64,000 nucleotides of DNA from Polaribacter porphyrae (GCF_002954685.1 NZ_MSCN01000001.1:3346961-3410960), one strand, 5' to 3'. Numbered from the stretch's first letter, positions 36,253-45,659 are shown. The notes: generated by a model from the letters alone, not told the origin. Translations and numbers: made by a program.

Positions 36253-37158
36253 TTACTTTTTAACCAATAACCAAGCATCTTTAGAAACCGTTTTTTGGAT
36301 TCTATATAAGTTGTTTATTGCATCGTTTTTATCTGCATAACTTGCAAATGTAACTTCAGTTAAGCCCCATTTGTTAACGCCTAAAATGCTAGCATCGTAA
36401 CCCATTTTTTTCAACTGTTTTACTTTCTTCTCTGCATTTTCTTTAAATTGAAAAGCACCAGCAACTACATGAAAAGATTTGGCTACTTTTTGAGTAACAT
36501 TCAACTCGATAGTTGGTAAAGGATTAGAAATAACAAAAGTAGCTGCTTGAATTTTTTTCTCTAAAGCTTTTTCTTGGTTTGCTAAAAGCGTTTTTTGTTT
36601 GTTGTTTTGATATGCATCGTTGCCTGCAAAACCTAAAGTTAATAAAATAGCAGCAGTTGCAGCATACTTTATAAATGCAGGAATCCCTTTTTTAGGCTCT
36701 TTTTCTAAAACAGGAATTAAAGGTTTTACTATCGTTTCTTTTCTAGTGATTAATGAAGATTCAACATTAGCCAAACCAAAAGATTCAGATAAATAATTTA
36801 CTTTATGATTTGGTTCAAAAGTTATTTGACGATTTTCATTCAAAGTCAAAACACCAATATTGCCAATAACCAAAGGTTTTCTTTGGATTTCGTTTTGCCA
36901 TTTAATTACAGACAAACTGATAGCAGTAGAAGCCTTTTCGAAAGAAATATTTTCTGATGAGGCAATATAATTTGCCAATAAACCATCACTTACTTTCAAA
37001 TGACTATTAAAAGTAATTTGTTTTGAGGGTGGATAAAAAGTATGCGTGCTTTCATTTAAAATTGCGCCTTTTTTGTTGGTTACAAAACCACCAAAATCTG
37101 GCACAATTACGCAATCATATCTATAAAGTAAATCGTTTATGTAGTTGGCTAAAATCAT
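36253..37158 (-). CDS. HU-CCDC81 and SPOR domain-containing membrane protein
   Basis: A 301-residue protein. The N-terminal ~125 residues (ILANYINDLLYRYDCVIVPDFGGFVTNKKGA, then IGNIGVLTLNENRQITFEPN) match the paired HU-CCDC81 domains of Bacteroidota. A single membrane helix lies at about 164-180, and a C-terminal SPOR domain (about 223-300, FHVVAGAFQFKENAEKKVKQLKKMGYDA) should bind denuded septal peptidoglycan. A bridge between cytoplasmic nucleoprotein and the division septum is inferred. A TATTTTTG box at 37,164-37,171 ends only 5 bases before the ATG, implying a very short or absent leader. Confidence 0.88.
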   Translation of the reverse strand: MILANYINDLLYRYDCVIVPDFGGFVTNKKGAILNESTHTFYPPSKQITFNSHLKVSDGLLANYIASSENISFEKASTAISLSVIKWQNEIQRKPLVIGNIGVLTLNENRQITFEPNHKVNYLSESFGLANVESSLITRKETIVKPLIPVLEKEPKKGIPAFIKYAATAAILLTLGFAGNDAYQNNKQKTLLANQEKALEKKIQAATFVISNPLPTIELNVTQKVAKSFHVVAGAFQFKENAEKKVKQLKKMGYDASILGVNKWGLTEVTFASYADKNDAINNLYRIQKTVSKDAWLLVKK

Positions 37159-37291
37159 ATTAACAAAAATAGAAAAAATGGCATACCATACTAAAGATTT
37201 GTGGAGAATTTATTCACAATTTTTGTCTACTTTTAAGAATAGAAAATCATTCTGTAAAAAGATAGATTTTATACGATTGAAAATCAAAGTA

Positions 37292-40177
37292 ATGCATAAA
37301 AATGTAATTCATATTTTTATTTTTTTTCTGATAATTCAAGTTCAAAATGCACAATCTACAAGACTTTTGAATATTGAAGATGGTTTGTCTAACAACATTG
37401 TTTACGATATTCAAAAAGATGATAAAGGTTTTCTATGGTTTGCAACCGAAAATGGATTGAATAGATATGATGGTTATTCTTTTCAAAAGTTTCATCATAA
37501 TTCTCAAGACAGCACTTCAATTGCTTCTAATGTTTGCAGAAATATTTTAAAGGATAAAAAAGGAAATCTATGGATTGCTACTAAAAAAGGAATTAGTCTT
37601 TTTGATGAAATTACAGAGACTTTTCAAAATTTCAAAAATCCGACTAAAGATTTGGATATTAAAGAGTTGGAGTTAATTGGGAGTAATAAAATTTGGTTTA
37701 ATACCCTAGGTTCAATTGGTTTTTTTGATATCGAGAAAAAGGAATATCATTTTTTGAATAATAGTGAGAGTAGTTATAGTATGACATCAAACCAAGAAAA
37801 AGTTTGGGTTTCTTCTACTAATGGAAGTTTGGATTATTCTTCAATAAATAATTTAAAATTCAATAATTTACATCAAAATTTAGGCGTTAGAAAACAGATT
37901 TATTTTGGGAATTTTACCCATAAATTATGGTTGCCAAAAGCCAATTATTCAAGTGAAAAAGAATACCTCATTATTCCAGAATTACCTAATAATGCAAAAC
38001 CAAATAAATTATTAGAAGTTGATGTAAACACACTTTTAATTGGTTCTAATCAAGGTCTTTTTAAATATAAAATTGATACAAAAGAACTAACCAAAGTAAA
38101 ATTAACGGAAAATGTAACCACTTTAAATCAACAAGTAAGAAGCATTTATAAAGATGATATTGGAAATCTTTGGATTGGAACAATAGGAGGTGTTTTTCAT
38201 ATCGATTATTATAAAAAATCGTTTCAACATTTACAAATTAATAAAAATGCTGATGATATTATTATGGGTTTATCATCAGATAAAAATCATTTGTATATAA
38301 ATGAATTTGGAAAAGCGATTTACAAATATTCATTAAAAGCTAAAACTTTTGAGAAGCTTACTTTTTCAAAGGAAAATTTATTTATTTGGGATATAAAAAA
38401 GGTAAAACAAAATCCTTATGCCTTATGGTTAGCAAGTGATTCAGGATTAATTTGCTACAATCCCAATACCAAGAAAAGTAGAAACATTCCACTTTCTAAA
38501 GGAAAAGATTTTTATAATAATTCGTTCAATTTATTTGATTTGAATGATGATTTTATGTGGGTTGCTTCACATACAGGTATTCACAAAGTTTCTAAAAAAG
38601 AGAATGGAATTAAGGCAGTTTTATCAAAAGTAGATATTGTTATAGAGTCTAGTGTTCAAAAAATATTAGCGGTTAAGCACCTAATTTTTATTGCAACTGA
38701 AGGTAAAGGTCTGTTTTTATATGATGAAAATACAGATGAAATAAAGCCTATTTATCAACATAAAAATGGAGTAAAAGAAATTATAAATCCGACAATCTGG
38801 GATATGATTTTGGTTGATGATAAAATTTGGTTGGGTACAAATGAAGGTTTGTATATTGTGGATGTAAAATCTTTGGAAGTAGGGCAATCAAATATCACAA
38901 AAAACATCATTTTTAGTATCCAAAAAGACAATTTCAACAGACTTTGGATGGGTACAGACAAAGGTTTGATGAGTTACAATTTAAAAACCAATTATGCTGA
39001 TTTTTTCACTAAAGAAGAGGGCGTTTTAAATACAGAATTTAATAGACGTTCTAAAACCAAAACAAATGATAACCAATTGTGGTTTGGAGGAGTAAAAGGG
39101 CTTACTTATTTTAATCCATCAGAAATTAAACAGAATACAGTTGTTCCTAAAACACATATTACCAAATTAGAAATTATTACTCCAGATTCTACATTTACCT
39201 TCAATCACAGAAAAGAAAAAAAGGTTGTTTTGCCTTACAATCAAAATACAATTTCGTTAGAGTATGTAGCTTTGAATTATACCAATTCTACTCAAAATAA
39301 ATACAAATATCAACTTGTGGGCAGAGATGTAAATTGGGTAGAAGATAAAGGAAATCGTTTTTCTAGGTACACACAATTACCTCCAGGTAAATACAGTTTT
39401 AAAGTAATTGCAGCCAATAATGATGGGGTTTGGAATACAAAGGGAGCAGAATTATCTATAGAAATTCTCCCTCCATTCTGGAAAACAGTATGGTTTCAAA
39501 TATTGGTTTTTCTTACGATTATTGGCATCATTTACACAGCATATTATTACAGAGTGAAAAGATTATTGGAAATTGAAAGAATGAAATTAAGAATTGCCAG
39601 CGATTTGCACGATGAAGTAGGAAGTGGTTTAAGTGGAATTGCATTAACAAGTGATATTTTAGAACAACAATTTCAAAACGGAACTGTAAAACCACATTTA
39701 CTATCAAGAATTACTAAAAATGCAAGAAATTTAGCAGCAACTTTAGATGATATTGTGTGGTTAATAAACCCTGAAAAAGAAACTTTAGAAGATTTTTTGC
39801 TAAAAACCAAAACGCTTACCAAAGAGTTGTTAGAAAATAAAAATATCCATTTTGAGGACGATTTAAATCAAATTACCAAACAGAAACTATTAAGTGCAGC
39901 ACAAAAAAGAAACCTGTTTTTATTTGTAAAAGAAGTGGTAAATAACATTGCCAAACACGCAGATGCCCAAAATATAAATGTAGTTTTTAAAGTTAAAAAC
40001 AAAAATCTGTTGTTAAACATAACTGATGATGGAGTTGGTTTTGATATCTCAATAAAAACGAGTAGAAATGGCATCATCAGTCTAAAAAATAGAGCGAATA
40101 TTTTAAAAGGAAAGTTTCTACTTTTATCAGAAAAAGGAAAAGGAACCAAAGTTTCACTCCAAATTAAAATACCGTAA
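37292..40177 (+). CDS. two-component sensor kinase with periplasmic propeller and Y_Y_Y domain
   Basis: A 961-residue kinase. The start at 37,292 is chosen because a signal peptide (MHKNVIHIFIFFLIIQVQNAQS) begins there; an upstream ATG would add 49 basic residues and overlap the divergent SPOR gene. Reg_prop beta-propeller repeats (GLSNNIVYDIQKDDKGFLWFATENGLNRYDG and similar) fill the periplasmic part. A Y_Y_Y domain (LPPGKYSFKVIAANNDGVWN), one membrane helix at about 733-752, a HisKA_3 helix with His773 in DLHDEVGSGLSG and a HATPase (NITDDGVGFD) follow. No receiver or HTH is fused; the regulator is the next gene. Confidence 0.93.
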   Translation: MHKNVIHIFIFFLIIQVQNAQSTRLLNIEDGLSNNIVYDIQKDDKGFLWFATENGLNRYDGYSFQKFHHNSQDSTSIASNVCRNILKDKKGNLWIATKKGISLFDEITETFQNFKNPTKDLDIKELELIGSNKIWFNTLGSIGFFDIEKKEYHFLNNSESSYSMTSNQEKVWVSSTNGSLDYSSINNLKFNNLHQNLGVRKQIYFGNFTHKLWLPKANYSSEKEYLIIPELPNNAKPNKLLEVDVNTLLIGSNQGLFKYKIDTKELTKVKLTENVTTLNQQVRSIYKDDIGNLWIGTIGGVFHIDYYKKSFQHLQINKNADDIIMGLSSDKNHLYINEFGKAIYKYSLKAKTFEKLTFSKENLFIWDIKKVKQNPYALWLASDSGLICYNPNTKKSRNIPLSKGKDFYNNSFNLFDLNDDFMWVASHTGIHKVSKKENGIKAVLSKVDIVIESSVQKILAVKHLIFIATEGKGLFLYDENTDEIKPIYQHKNGVKEIINPTIWDMILVDDKIWLGTNEGLYIVDVKSLEVGQSNITKNIIFSIQKDNFNRLWMGTDKGLMSYNLKTNYADFFTKEEGVLNTEFNRRSKTKTNDNQLWFGGVKGLTYFNPSEIKQNTVVPKTHITKLEIITPDSTFTFNHRKEKKVVLPYNQNTISLEYVALNYTNSTQNKYKYQLVGRDVNWVEDKGNRFSRYTQLPPGKYSFKVIAANNDGVWNTKGAELSIEILPPFWKTVWFQILVFLTIIGIIYTAYYYRVKRLLEIERMKLRIASDLHDEVGSGLSGIALTSDILEQQFQNGTVKPHLLSRITKNARNLAATLDDIVWLINPEKETLEDFLLKTKTLTKELLENKNIHFEDDLNQITKQKLLSAAQKRNLFLFVKEVVNNIAKHADAQNINVVFKVKNKNLLLNITDDGVGFDISIKTSRNGIISLKNRANILKGKFLLLSEKGKGTKVSLQIKIP

Positions 40178-40186
40178 ACTCGGTAT
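40169..40186. promoter_or_regulatory. dyad operator candidate upstream of the response regulator
   Basis: ATACCG-TAAACT-CGGTAT: six-base inverted arms around a six-base spacer, between the kinase and regulator genes. Differs by one base from the dyad at 40,895-40,912. Its centre is 38.5 bases from the end of a TTTG at 40,213-40,216. Confidence 0.7.
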
Positions 40187-40219
40187 AAAATTTATCAAAA
40201 TGAAATCATTAATTTGAGT

Positions 40220-40870
40220 ATGCAAAAAAATAGAGAATTTAATGTTTGGATTGTAGAAGATGATGTAATGTTTAAAGAATCTTTAGAAGATTTAATGAAT
40301 GTTTACAACGAATTTAATTTGGTGCATTCAGTAGATTCTGTAGAAAAAGCAATACAAGTTTTTGGCGTAAAAGAAAAGCCAGACATTATATTACAAGATA
40401 TAGGTTTGCCAGGTTTATCAGGCATTGAAGCCATTTCTATTTACAAGAAATTATACCCAGAAGTTTTTATTATAATCCTTACTATTTTTGATGATGATGA
40501 ACGCGTTTTTGATGCCATAAAAGCAGGTGCAGACGGCTATTTGTTAAAAAGAACTCCAGGTACAGAAATTGTAAATGGAATGAAACAAGTATTAAATGGA
40601 GGGGCTTCCATTTCTCCTCCAATTGCAAAAAAAATGATGCGAATGCTTGTAAATCCATCAACAAAAAAGAAAACAGAATCTGTATTAACAGACAGAGAAT
40701 TGGTTATTTTAAAATATTTGGTAGATGGTTTGACTATAAATGCAGTTGCAGAAAAATTGATAATTAGCAGACATACTGTAGATACACATACCAAAAATAT
40801 TTACAGAAAATTACACGTACACAATAGAATAAACTTGGTTTCTGTTGCTCTCAAAAAGGGTTTAATCTAA
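40220..40870 (+). CDS. NarL/LuxR-type response regulator
   Basis: A 216-residue regulator. The receiver has Glu-Asp-Asp at 13-15, phosphoacceptor Asp60 in IILQDIGLPGLSG, and a Lys in YLLKRTPG. The C-terminal LuxR HTH (LTDRELVILKYLVDGLTINAVAEKLIISRHTVDTHTKNIYRKL) ends in a KKGLI tail. ATG at 40,220 is preferred over an upstream TTG. It is the cognate partner of the preceding HisKA_3 kinase, 42 bases away. Nearly identical dyads sit on both sides of the gene, suggesting autoregulation and control of the gene downstream. Confidence 0.95.
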   Translation: MQKNREFNVWIVEDDVMFKESLEDLMNVYNEFNLVHSVDSVEKAIQVFGVKEKPDIILQDIGLPGLSGIEAISIYKKLYPEVFIIILTIFDDDERVFDAIKAGADGYLLKRTPGTEIVNGMKQVLNGGASISPPIAKKMMRMLVNPSTKKKTESVLTDRELVILKYLVDGLTINAVAEKLIISRHTVDTHTKNIYRKLHVHNRINLVSVALKKGLI

Positions 40871-40893
40871 TCTTTACTTTTTAAATTTTTCAA

Positions 40894-40913
40894 TATACCG
40901 TAAACACGGTATA
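40894..40913. promoter_or_regulatory. dyad operator candidate upstream of the T9SS propeller gene
   Basis: TATACCG-TAAACA-CGGTATA: seven-base arms and six-base spacer. The centre (40,903.5) lies 38.5 bases before the end of a CATCTTTG -7-like box at 40,935-40,942, which places it near -42 relative to a likely start site, the usual position for a NarL-type activator. Confidence 0.7.
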
Positions 40914-40934
40914 TGATTCAATGTCCCATATTTT

Positions 40935-40942
40935 CATCTTTG
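40935..40942 (+). promoter_or_regulatory. -7-like box of the T9SS propeller gene
   Basis: CATCTTTG matches TAnnTTTG except for the first base. It lies 56 bases upstream of the ATG at 40,999. A weak box would suit an activator-dependent promoter. Confidence 0.4.
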
Positions 40943-40998
40943 TTTGTGTCTAATCCATTGTTATAATATTAATGTTATTCTATAAAATTAAAATAATT

Positions 40999-42612
40999 AT
41001 GAAAACAAAACTACTATTCATTATGATTGCGCTATTGCTATCATTAAAAAATTTAGGTCAAACTGCACAAATAAATTGGGACAAAACAATTGGAGGTACA
41101 GGTATAGATAATATGACTTCAGTAATTACAACTTCTGATGGTGGGTATTTTTTAATTGGAGATTCAAAATCGAATATTTCTGGTGATAAAACTGAAAATT
41201 CAAAAGGAGAAAGAGATTATTGGGTTGTAAAATTAAAAGCGGATAGAACTGTAGAATGGGAAAAGACAATTGGAGGATCTGGTATAGATATTTGTACTGC
41301 TGTTGTACAAACTTCGGATGGTGGGTATTTTGTGGGTGGTTATTCAATATCTAATGCATCAGGAGACAAGACTGAAGATAATATAGGTGCAAATGATAGT
41401 TTTGATTATTGGGTTCTAAAGCTAAATGCTACTGGAACAATTGAATGGCAAAAAACGTTAGGAGGAGATTTAGTAGAAGAACTACATTCTGTTGCACAAA
41501 CTTCAGATGGAGGTTATATTTTAGGCGGACATTCTAATTCTAACATTTCAGGAAACAAGACTGAAGATTCAAAAGGTGGTTCTGACTATTGGATTGTCAA
41601 GTTAGCTTCAAATGGTTCTATTGATTGGCAAAAAACGATTGGAGGTTCTCAAACTGATAGGTGGGTAAATAAAATATTTCAAACACAAGATGGAGGTTAT
41701 GTTTTAGGAGGTCAGTCTTTTTCTGGCTCATCAGCTTCTGGCCCTGATGGAGATAAAACAGAACCAAATAAAGGAAATGGCGATTATTGGATTTTAAAAC
41801 TAACAACCATTGGTAATATTGAATGGCAAAAAACTTTAGGAGGTGCACAATCCGATACTTTTAACGATATAATTCAATCGAATACAGGTGGGTTTTTAAT
41901 AATTGGAAGTTCAGATTCTGGAATAAGTGGAGATAAAACAGAAGCTAGAAGAGGAGATTTTTCAATTTCTGATGTTTGGATTGTGAAACTTGAAAATGGT
42001 GGAGACGTTTCTTGGGATAAAACTATTGGTGGAGCTAGGTTTGATTTTGGATTATCTGTTGTACAAGATGCGAATAACAATTATATTCTTGGAATGTATT
42101 CAAACTCAAATATTTCAGATGAAAAAACAGAAGATTCTAAAGGTTTTTACGATTATTGGGTAATGAGTATTTCAGAATCAAAAATGATTAATTGGGATAA
42201 AACCATAGGTGGAGGAGATGATGATAAGTTGTCAAAAATAATTAAAGATACTAGCAATAATTATGTTTTAGCTGGTAGTTCTATTTCTAATATCTCTGGA
42301 GATAAAACAGAAAATAGTAAACAGACTGGAAATAATGATTTTTGGATTGCTAACTTTCAAATATCATCAACTGCAAGTATAAAAGAGAATTCTTTATCAG
42401 ATGTTCAAATTTATCCAAACCCAAGTTCAGATAAAATAACAATTAATATTGATGCTATAAAAAGCGTTGATTTTTTTGATATTAATGGGAAAAAAGTAAA
42501 AACTTTTTCAAAAAATAGAATTGATATTACTGATTTAAAAACAGGAGTTTATATTCTAAAAATAACCTCAAAATCGAATCAAATTAGCCATAAAAAATTA
42601 GTGGTTCAATAA
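40999..42612 (+). CDS. T9SS-exported seven-repeat beta-propeller protein
   Basis: A 537-residue secreted protein. The start at 40,999 gives a clean signal peptide (MKTKLLFIMIALLLSLKNLGQ); an upstream ATG at 40,972 would add nine residues. Seven repeats of 50-65 residues each begin with W-[DEQ]-K-T-[IL]-G-G and contain TSDGGYxxxG, SNISGDKTE and DYWVxKL. A C-terminal T9SS domain follows (IYPNPSSDKITINI to SHKKLVVQ). Seven repeats suit one closed propeller. The ligand or function is unknown. It probably responds to the adjacent two-component system through the shared dyad. Confidence 0.87.
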   Translation: MKTKLLFIMIALLLSLKNLGQTAQINWDKTIGGTGIDNMTSVITTSDGGYFLIGDSKSNISGDKTENSKGERDYWVVKLKADRTVEWEKTIGGSGIDICTAVVQTSDGGYFVGGYSISNASGDKTEDNIGANDSFDYWVLKLNATGTIEWQKTLGGDLVEELHSVAQTSDGGYILGGHSNSNISGNKTEDSKGGSDYWIVKLASNGSIDWQKTIGGSQTDRWVNKIFQTQDGGYVLGGQSFSGSSASGPDGDKTEPNKGNGDYWILKLTTIGNIEWQKTLGGAQSDTFNDIIQSNTGGFLIIGSSDSGISGDKTEARRGDFSISDVWIVKLENGGDVSWDKTIGGARFDFGLSVVQDANNNYILGMYSNSNISDEKTEDSKGFYDYWVMSISESKMINWDKTIGGGDDDKLSKIIKDTSNNYVLAGSSISNISGDKTENSKQTGNNDFWIANFQISSTASIKENSLSDVQIYPNPSSDKITINIDAIKSVDFFDINGKKVKTFSKNRIDITDLKTGVYILKITSKSNQISHKKLVVQ

Positions 42613-42666
42613 TAAAAAATAAATTTTGTTCCCCAACTTTTGTATCTTGTAGCCAATTGTTATAAG

Positions 42667-43770
42667 ATGAACGAAGAAAAATTATTGGCTATTTTAAGAT
42701 TGCAAAAATCTAAAGCTATTGGAGATATTTTAGCCAAAAAATTGATTGTAAATGTTGGCGATGTTGAGCAGGTATTCAAAGAAAAATCAGCTACATTACA
42801 GAAAATTAATGGAATAGGTGCTAATGCTTTAAAACATCTTTTTGATAAAAAAAATATTGAATTTGCTCAATCAGAATTAAAATACATTCAAGATAATACC
42901 ATTGCATATTCTTATTTTTTAGAAGATGATTATCCAAAAAATCTTTTAAATTGTATAGATAGTCCAATTTTACTCTTTAAAGGTGGCAACATCAATCTAA
43001 ATAATGATAAAATTATTTCTATTGTTGGTACTAGAAATATGAGTTCTTATGGACGTGATTTTTGCAACAAATTAATTGAAGAATTGGCAGAACATAATCC
43101 AATAATTGTAAGTGGTTTTGCTTATGGAGTTGATATTTGTGCACACAAAGCAGCCATAAAAAACAACTTGCAAACTATTGCAGTTTTAGCTCACGGATTT
43201 GAACAAATCTACCCAAAAATCCATAAAAAATATATCAATCAAGTCAACGAAAATGGAGGCTTTTTTACAGAATTTTGGAGTGAAGAACAGCCTTTACGTG
43301 AAAATTTTTTAAAAAGAAACAGAATTGTAGCTGGTATTTCAAAAGCTACAATTATTATAGAAAGTGCAGAAAAAGGAGGTTCTTTAGTAACTGCAGATAT
43401 TGCCAATTCTTATGATAGAGATGTGTTTGCTTTGCCAGGAAGAGCTTCAGATATGTATAGCAAAGGTTGCAATAACCTCATCAAAAATAACAGAGCAGAA
43501 TTATTAACTTCTGCAGATGATATTGTAAAATTATTGAATTGGGATATCAAAGAAAACCCAAAGAAAACCATTCAGAAACAACTTTTTATAGAGTTGAATG
43601 AAAACGAGCAAAAAATCTATGATTTATTAAACCAAAAAGGACAACAATTATTAGATGTCATTTCTTTAGAGTGTAATATTCCTATTTACCAATTATCTTC
43701 CATTTTATTGCAAATGGAAATGAAAGGTGTTTTAAAACCTTTGCCTGGTAAGTTGTTTGAACTTATTTAA
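42667..43770 (+). CDS. dprA: DNA-processing protein DprA
   Basis: A 367-residue protein: N-terminal helix-hairpin-helix region (LQKINGIGANALKHL), the DprA Rossmann domain (ISIVGTRNMSSYG at about 117-127, VSGFAYGVDICAHKAA, FLKRNRIVAGISKATIIIESAEKGGSLVTA, VFALPGR), and a C-terminal winged helix (about 305-367). It loads RecA on incoming single-stranded DNA in natural transformation. The start at 42,667 is the first ATG; an upstream TTG has no support. A TATCTTG box at 42,643-42,649 may be its promoter. The 3' end overlaps the convergent lipoprotein gene by 8 bases. Confidence 0.95.
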   Translation: MNEEKLLAILRLQKSKAIGDILAKKLIVNVGDVEQVFKEKSATLQKINGIGANALKHLFDKKNIEFAQSELKYIQDNTIAYSYFLEDDYPKNLLNCIDSPILLFKGGNINLNNDKIISIVGTRNMSSYGRDFCNKLIEELAEHNPIIVSGFAYGVDICAHKAAIKNNLQTIAVLAHGFEQIYPKIHKKYINQVNENGGFFTEFWSEEQPLRENFLKRNRIVAGISKATIIIESAEKGGSLVTADIANSYDRDVFALPGRASDMYSKGCNNLIKNNRAELLTSADDIVKLLNWDIKENPKKTIQKQLFIELNENEQKIYDLLNQKGQQLLDVISLECNIPIYQLSSILLQMEMKGVLKPLPGKLFELI

Positions 43771-44479
43771 CTTCTCTTAAAATAATATCAGAACCAGAAT
43801 AGGTATTGTCTAATTCGTACCAATGGCGCATTCTTGGTGAGATTATATTTGAAATTTTTATTTCGCCATCAAAAAGTAATCTTTCTCCTTTTGTAGCATC
43901 ATCAGGGAATATTATTTCTATACCCAAAAGTGTAAAATCATCAACAGAAAAATACAAATTCCAGTTTTTAGAAAACATCGGTTTTTCTAATTCTACAGAA
44001 AGTTTATAAGCATTTTTATCGTTAAAAATAACTTCTTCAACTTTATCTTTTAAAGCGATTTTCTCATCTTGTAAAGACATTGGTAAGCCCAATAAAAGCT
44101 GATAAAATCGTTTGTACCCAAAATTTCTTTCTGGATCTAGTCTATATTTTTTAATCAATAAACTATCTGTAGAAATTTTATCATCTAACAAGGTTTTTGC
44201 AATTCCATTTTCATCAATACTATGTTTGGAAATTGATGCATCCCTATTTCTTTGTAACTCAAAACTACCATTTTCATTATTTAGTTTTACAATAGAAAAC
44301 CTTTCAGGGTTTTTAACTCTAGGTTCTTGAATATGAACTTCAAAAGATGCAGTACTCCACTGATTTTTTGGGTCGTGTTTCTGAATACTTTTTGCAATTA
44401 TTTCCTCACTTTTTAAGATTTCTGTTTTGGTAGAACAACTAAAAATTAATAAAAGTAAGTAAAAAGAAAAGTATTTCAT
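43763..44479 (-). CDS. putative lipoprotein of the DUF6503 type
   Basis: A 238-residue protein with a short signal peptide and lipobox-like LIFSC (lipidated Cys15). The start at 44,479 is chosen because an upstream ATG would put 14 extra hydrophobic residues before it. The mature part is beta-rich (STASFEVHIQEPRVKNPERFSIV, LYFSVDDFTLLGIEIIF), resembling LolA-like folds and the DUF6503 family of Bacteroidota. The function is unknown. It converges on dprA with overlapping ends. Confidence 0.72.
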   Translation of the reverse strand: MKYFSFYLLLLIFSCSTKTEILKSEEIIAKSIQKHDPKNQWSTASFEVHIQEPRVKNPERFSIVKLNNENGSFELQRNRDASISKHSIDENGIAKTLLDDKISTDSLLIKKYRLDPERNFGYKRFYQLLLGLPMSLQDEKIALKDKVEEVIFNDKNAYKLSVELEKPMFSKNWNLYFSVDDFTLLGIEIIFPDDATKGERLLFDGEIKISNIISPRMRHWYELDNTYSGSDIILREVK

Positions 44480-44562
44480 CAGAATAATTTTTATAAAAAT
44501 AGCCAAAAATGGTAACCTCAATTTTAAAGTTTTGTTAAAGATGTAATATGAGTTTTAATCCT

Positions 44563-44570
44563 TATTTTTG
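44563..44570 (+). promoter_or_regulatory. -7 box upstream of the kinase-like/RelA gene pair
   Basis: TATTTTTG, an exact TAnnTTTG match, 18 bases before the ATG at 44,589. It argues against an in-frame TTG start at 44,568, which lies inside the box. Confidence 0.5.
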
Positions 44571-44588
44571 ATAAAAATCAACCATGAA

Positions 44589-45656
44589 ATGGCAACTACT
44601 AAAAAATTAATGTCCAAAAAAAAACCAACATTCCCTATAAATGAAATGTTAGATGGATATTTAAAAAGATACAAAAGAAACATTAAAATCCCGATTTTTT
44701 ATGACGATTTGTTACGTTTTCAAGGTTCTGTAACTGTTTTTGATAAAAACGATGAAGACACACTTTGGGTAAGAACTTATTATTCTGAATTTGAAAGAGA
44801 AGAAATAGATAGAAGCTTAAAGAAAATCTATACAATGTTGCATTCAGATGGAAGTGAAGAAATTATTCCTTTTCTAAATATTGATGCAATTGACTATTGT
44901 ACGTTTGGTAATTCCAAACCATTTCGTATAAAAGTTAGAAATATTTTGAATGACAATTACATTTATTTTTATGTAAAAAAAGCAGATGCCTCTCGTGTTT
45001 ATGGTTTAGAATTAGAGCATATTTTATCTCCTCATAACATGAATTTTTTGGTCTACAAAGACACATTAATAGAAGAACATATTGCAGGTATTCCTGGCGA
45101 TGATTTTATAAGAGATTTTTTACCAAAATGTACAGAATCAGAAAAATCACAAATCGCAAAAGAATTTGTAAAGTTTAAAGAACGTTGCTTGGTAAGGCTT
45201 TTAGGAGATATGCGTTCTTACAATTATGTAATTACACCAACACACGATTTTGATCATATTGTATACAAAATAAGAGCCATAGATTTTGATCAGCAATCTT
45301 TTGAAGGAAATCTTAAAGTGTACAACTTACAGTTTATGAAAGAAAACTTTAAGATGGTAGAAATGGTAGGTAGAAAATTACAGAACAGCTCTATAAATCA
45401 ATACAAAGTAGAAGAACGTTCTTTTATGGCAAAGAGAATGATAACCTCTCCAAGAAGAACAACTCGTTTAATAAAATGTATGAAGCAAGATTCAATTTCT
45501 TTTCCTAATAATATTGAATTGCTAAAAAAACATTTGATACAATATGTAGGTGATGTTAAATTTAAAGAGTGTAAAAATATGGGAGAAATTCTAGAGACTA
45601 TTCTAGATTTTGTAAAACGTAATTACTTAAATATTAGTAATAAAGAGTTGTTTTGA
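44589..45656 (+). CDS. conserved protein of unknown function with kinase-fold-like motifs
   Basis: A 355-residue soluble protein that I do not recognise as a named family. In order it shows features that recall protein/aminoglycoside kinases: FYVKKADASRVYGLELEHIL (a possible ATP-lysine strand and helix-C Glu), then a hinge-like LVYKDTLIEEHIAG, GDMRSYNYVI (D-x4-N, like a catalytic loop without its His), and RAIDFDQQ (like a DFG metal site). The kinase fold is inference. A C-terminal helical part follows. It lies 3 bases before the RelA/SpoT-domain gene, so the two are probably co-transcribed. Confidence 0.6.
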   Translation: MATTKKLMSKKKPTFPINEMLDGYLKRYKRNIKIPIFYDDLLRFQGSVTVFDKNDEDTLWVRTYYSEFEREEIDRSLKKIYTMLHSDGSEEIIPFLNIDAIDYCTFGNSKPFRIKVRNILNDNYIYFYVKKADASRVYGLELEHILSPHNMNFLVYKDTLIEEHIAGIPGDDFIRDFLPKCTESEKSQIAKEFVKFKERCLVRLLGDMRSYNYVITPTHDFDHIVYKIRAIDFDQQSFEGNLKVYNLQFMKENFKMVEMVGRKLQNSSINQYKVEERSFMAKRMITSPRRTTRLIKCMKQDSISFPNNIELLKKHLIQYVGDVKFKECKNMGEILETILDFVKRNYLNISNKELF

Positions 45657-45659
45657 GAT

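Noticed and set aside
37145-37291. 49-residue N-terminal extension of the propeller sensor kinase
   Set aside because: It would precede and spoil the signal peptide and overlap the divergent SPOR gene start.
44568-44588. TTG as start of the kinase-like gene
   Set aside because: The TTG falls inside a perfect TAnnTTTG promoter box; the next in-frame ATG at 44,589 is the more likely start.
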